Below are positions 60,734 through 64,000 of a stretch of 64,000 bases of DNA, in pieces; positions within the stretch are counted from its first letter, which is position 1, and every line of letters starts with the position of its first letter. The stretch is from Suillus spraguei (lineage: Eukaryota; Basidiomycota; Agaricomycetes; Boletales; Suillaceae). The stretch is taken from positions 28,205 to 92,204 of the forward strand of contig JABCPU010000269.1 of the NCBI GenBank assembly GCA_016800925.1. Reading direction: 5' to 3'. The translations under genes and the position numbers were made by a program. The notes below the pieces were generated by a model, which was given only the letters and a program-made list of their open reading frames with translations, was not told the origin of the DNA and ran no database searches.

Positions 60734-61278
60734 GAATCCCTCCACTCCTCCTACCTCTCCTCAGCGAGCACAGGCTGCTGCACGTCAGGCTGAGAGGAAT
60801 CAGCAAAATATTGGCTCCCCTCCTGCACATCGCCATCCTACTCCTATAGCTCAGCCTTTAGAAAATGCTGCTCAAATGGTAAGATTTAATTTTCTAATTT
60901 TCATGAGTCATATTCTGATATGTTCATAGAATATTCCTCAGATCCTGGGAAATTTAAACCATGGTCCTATTCCCATGCAAAGGTTTCCTAATATGCCACG
61001 TCATATTATCGAGCATCATGAGGCTCAACGCAGGTGGCATCTACACCACCCACCACCACCCCTGGGCCACCTATTCCTGCTCCAGCCTTGGAGCCTCCCT
61101 TTGGTCAACCTTTTCCTGCTCCAGCCTTAGGACCTCCCTTTGGTTATATTCCTCCACCTGCTGCACTTCAGAATGAGTATGAACGTCGTATGGCAAATGT
61201 TGCTACAGCCACAGTAAATAGTCATGAAGCATGCCGTGCTGCCAGGCGAAGGCGTAATAATCCTCAACAACAACCTGC

Positions 61279-61311
<33 letters not shown>

Positions 61312-64000
61312 CCATGCTCCTGCTCAGAATAACTTGGCAGCCTTTCAGTTGCTGCAGCAACAAGCTGCACAGGGACATAATATACCGCAGCAGCAGCTAG
61401 CTGAAATAATTGCTAGGCATGCTCAGGATCATCGCCATGAACGACAGCAGGAAGAGGAAGCTAAACAGATGAATAGACAGAACTATGGTCAATACATGCA
61501 TGGTCCTATTCACTATGAGGGTGCAGTTGGTCCTCACAATTTCAACAATCCCCAACAATACTTTGCACCCAATCCTGCACCACCTTTGCCTATGCCAAGT
61601 GTCATGCACTTCACTTTGCATGTGAAAGACTCTCCAACTCCTCTTTGCAAAACCCTCGCTTTGGTATGTGCTGCTTGCAGGGCCAAGTTAGCCTTCCCCC
61701 ATTTCCAGCATGGCCACCTGAGCTGGAGCAGGCATATAGAGACAGAACATTTGTGTCAAAAATTCACCAATACAACAGTGCTCTTGCATTTACCTCTGTT
61801 GGTGTCAACATTGAGGATCATGCTGTTCAAAGATCTGGCCCAAATGCTTTTTGTATCCATGGCTCTCTCCATCACCTCATGGGCAGTCTTCTACCTCCAG
61901 AGGGTGTTCAGCCTTCATATGTACAACTTTATATATATGACTCTGAAGAAGCCACCAACATCCGCATCACCCATCCTGGAAATGAAGGTCTTGATCGTCA
62001 GATTCTTAGAGATCTGCATGACATGTTGCATCGAAAACACCCCTATGCTGCTGTCTACAAGCAAGCCTATCAAATCATGCAAGAGAAGCCTCCAGAGGAG
62101 CAGACAGATGCTTCTGTGCATATTCACTTCCTGCCAGGCACAGATGGTCGAAGATACAACCTTCCCACTGCCAATGAAATTGCTGCAGCTCTTCCTGGAG
62201 ATGGATCTGAGGAGGTGTCTCATGAACATGACATCATTTTATATTATCAAAATGGTCGACTTAGGCGCATCAGTCAACTCAACCATGCATATGTTTGTCT
62301 TCATTATGTCCTTCTCTTTCCTAATGGAGAGGATGGCTGGGACCTCTACATTGATATGATCATTCCTCAGGGTGGACATGCACATGCCAAAAAAGTGACT
62401 CACCTGCTGTATTATGCCTTTCGTCTTCATCCCCATCCAGCTCACATTGACCACAACAACATCTTTCGTGGTGGAAGGCTGTTCCAGCAGTATGTTGTTG
62501 ATGCTTGGGCTTCCATTGAGCAGAGCAGACTCAACTAGATAAGAAACAACCAGAAGAAGATCAGGGCTGACTGCTACCAAGGCCTCACAGACAATATTCT
62601 CAATGATGGAGTAGGCAATTTGGCTGAGACAGGTCGTGCTATAATTTTTCCCTCCTCTCATTCTGGAAGCCCTCGCTATATGCAGCAGCTACTGCAGGAC
62701 TCCTTGGCCATCTGCTGTGCCTACAAGAAACCTGATCTCTTCCTGACAATGACTGCCAATGGGAACTGGCCTGAGATTACTGAGAATCTCCTTCCAGGTA
62801 AAGTGACATACTGATGCATTATTATGACTTGATTCTGACAAGTTTTCTTATGTAGGTCAAACTGCTGTAGACCGTCCAGACTTGGTGGCTCGCGTATTCT
62901 ATCAAAAGCAGCAGGCTCTGCTGAAGAAAGTTCGCAAAGGCTACTATGGCATGATTGCAGGATTGGTGTACACCATTGAATATCAAAAGCGTGGTCTGCC
63001 TCACATGCACCTTCTCATCTTCCTGGATCCAGACCACAAGATTCGCACTGTGGAACAAATAGACTCCTTCATCTCTGCCCAGATCCCTGACAGAAATGTC
63101 CATCCCCAACTCTATGAGGCTGTGGAGAAATACATGCTTCATGGCCCCTGCTCTCCAGAACGTTGCTTGGAGAATGGACATTGCAAAAAGCATTTTCCAA
63201 AGCCTTTCTGTGCCCAGACATTGATGAAGGAGGATGGCTATCCAGAGTATGCAAGACCTGACAATGGTTGCATTGTCCAGAAGAATGACACTGTCTTCAC
63301 CACAAGGATGTTGTTCTTCATCCTCCACAACTCCTGGTGGAATTCGACTGCCATATAAATCTTGAAGTCTGCGCTTCCATCAAGTCTGTGAAATACATCC
63401 ACAAGTACATCTACAAGGGAAATGACCGTGCCACTTTGGAGATGCCAGGACCAGTGGATGAGGTCAAAACCTACCTTGACTCCAGATACATCAGCTCCAC
63501 TGAGGCTGCATGGCACATCTTTGAGTTTGGAATGCACCTTGAATGGCCCTCTGTCTACTGTCTGCCAGTCTACCTTCCAAATGAACACATGGTGTTTTAT
63601 GATCCTGAGGATGATTCCCAGGATGTTCTTGAGCGTGCAGCAACCAAGGAGACTTGCCTTACTGGATGGTTCAAAGCCAATGCCAACAATGTCTTGGTGG
63701 CAGCTGGAGCCCATGACCACCTCTACCAGGACTTCCCCTCAAAATTCGTATGGAACAAGACCGCATGGAAGGTACGACAACGTGGAATGGCCATTGGAAG
63801 GATGTACTCTGCTGCACCTGGATCTGGAGAGCGCTTCTACCTGAGATTGCTTCTGACTGTAGTAAAAGGTATGATGCTCATGTCAATTTTTATCAATCAA
63901 ACTCACAATGTATTCAAGGGGCCACCTCCTATGAGAACCTTCGAACAGTTGATGGTGTTTTATATGACACTTTCAAGGAGGCATGTCGACGTAGGGTCTG
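60734..64000 (+). pseudogene. Helitron Rep/helicase (partial, runs off the edge)
   Basis: N-terminal Pro/Gln-rich region (introns about 60880-60930), a Cys-rich motif CHALHFACERLSNSS then NPRFGMCCLQGQV (61600-61690), then the Helitron_like_N domain. Rep HUH motif HMH at 63002-63010 in QKRGLPHMHLLIFLDP and the two-tyrosine motif YIHKY at 63394-63408. After it: LTGWFKANANN, AAPGSGERFYLRLLLTVVKG, then an intron (63869-63919) and the start of the Pif1-type helicase part. A clean intron is at about 62797-62855. Lesions: frameshifts near 61022-61034 and before 61600, TAG at 62536 (RLN*IRNNQ, normally TGG), and a one-base deletion near 63302 between the HUH and Tyr motifs. Not functional as it stands. 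Confidence 0.85.

Noticed and set aside
61034..62359. 441-codon plus-strand ORF taken as one Helitron protein
   Set aside because: Only its first part (to about 61,595) is plausible coding. Beyond that the Helitron domain is clearly in another frame (NPRFGMCCLQGQV onward).

Overview
The window is fungal, from a mushroom-forming basidiomycete (Agaricomycetes). Genes are dense and broken by ~50-bp GT..AG introns. The protein families (PMT, URB1, a PPR protein, a basidiomycete-type P-loop ATPase) and the transposon set (Tnp2, Plavaka-like, Helitron, chromodomain Ty3/Gypsy) are those of Agaricomycetes. The species cannot be named from the sequence alone.

Left arm (1-17,131) is ordinary host genome: an ER protein O-mannosyltransferase (minus), a P-loop ATPase of unknown role (minus), an alpha/beta hydrolase (plus), the very large ribosome-biogenesis protein URB1 (minus; its stop lies 19 bp from the hydrolase stop) and a probable mitochondrial PPR protein (minus) with one apparent frameshift.

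From 17,283 to the right edge the window is a transposon graveyard. First comes a Tnp2-type transposase pseudogene (17,283-20,677), then a small TIR element, then four copies (A-D) of one chromodomain Ty3/Gypsy retrotransposon: A 21,672-29,091 (minus), B 29,092-32,910 (plus, truncated), C 32,911-40,481 (minus), D 40,625-50,947 (minus). Its 474-bp LTR (TGTTAC...GTAACA), an 11-nt self-complementary primer site and a GGATTTT-TGA gag/pol shift site place it in the self-priming Tf1/sushi class. Unusually, every copy that reaches the 3' end has a third ORF between the chromodomain and the polypurine tract, encoding a protein with two zinc knuckles. D is riddled with later solo LTRs of other families, each with clean target-site duplications, including an LTR inside an LTR inside an LTR.

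Right of D are a Plavaka-like transposase pseudogene cut by nested LTRs, a degenerate fragment resembling the C terminus of the chromatin protein Epl1 lying between two copies of the Plavaka 3' coding end, a decayed Helitron fragment, further solo LTRs, a GGGAGAC minisatellite with G-quadruplex potential, two perfect hairpin repeats, and a Helitron Rep/helicase pseudogene running off the right edge.

All recognised transposon coding regions except gag of copies B and D are broken. Many lesions are CGA-to-TGA or TGG-to-TAG, and CpG sites in LTRs are replaced by TpG/CpA, consistent with cytosine-methylation or RIP-like decay of a silenced region.
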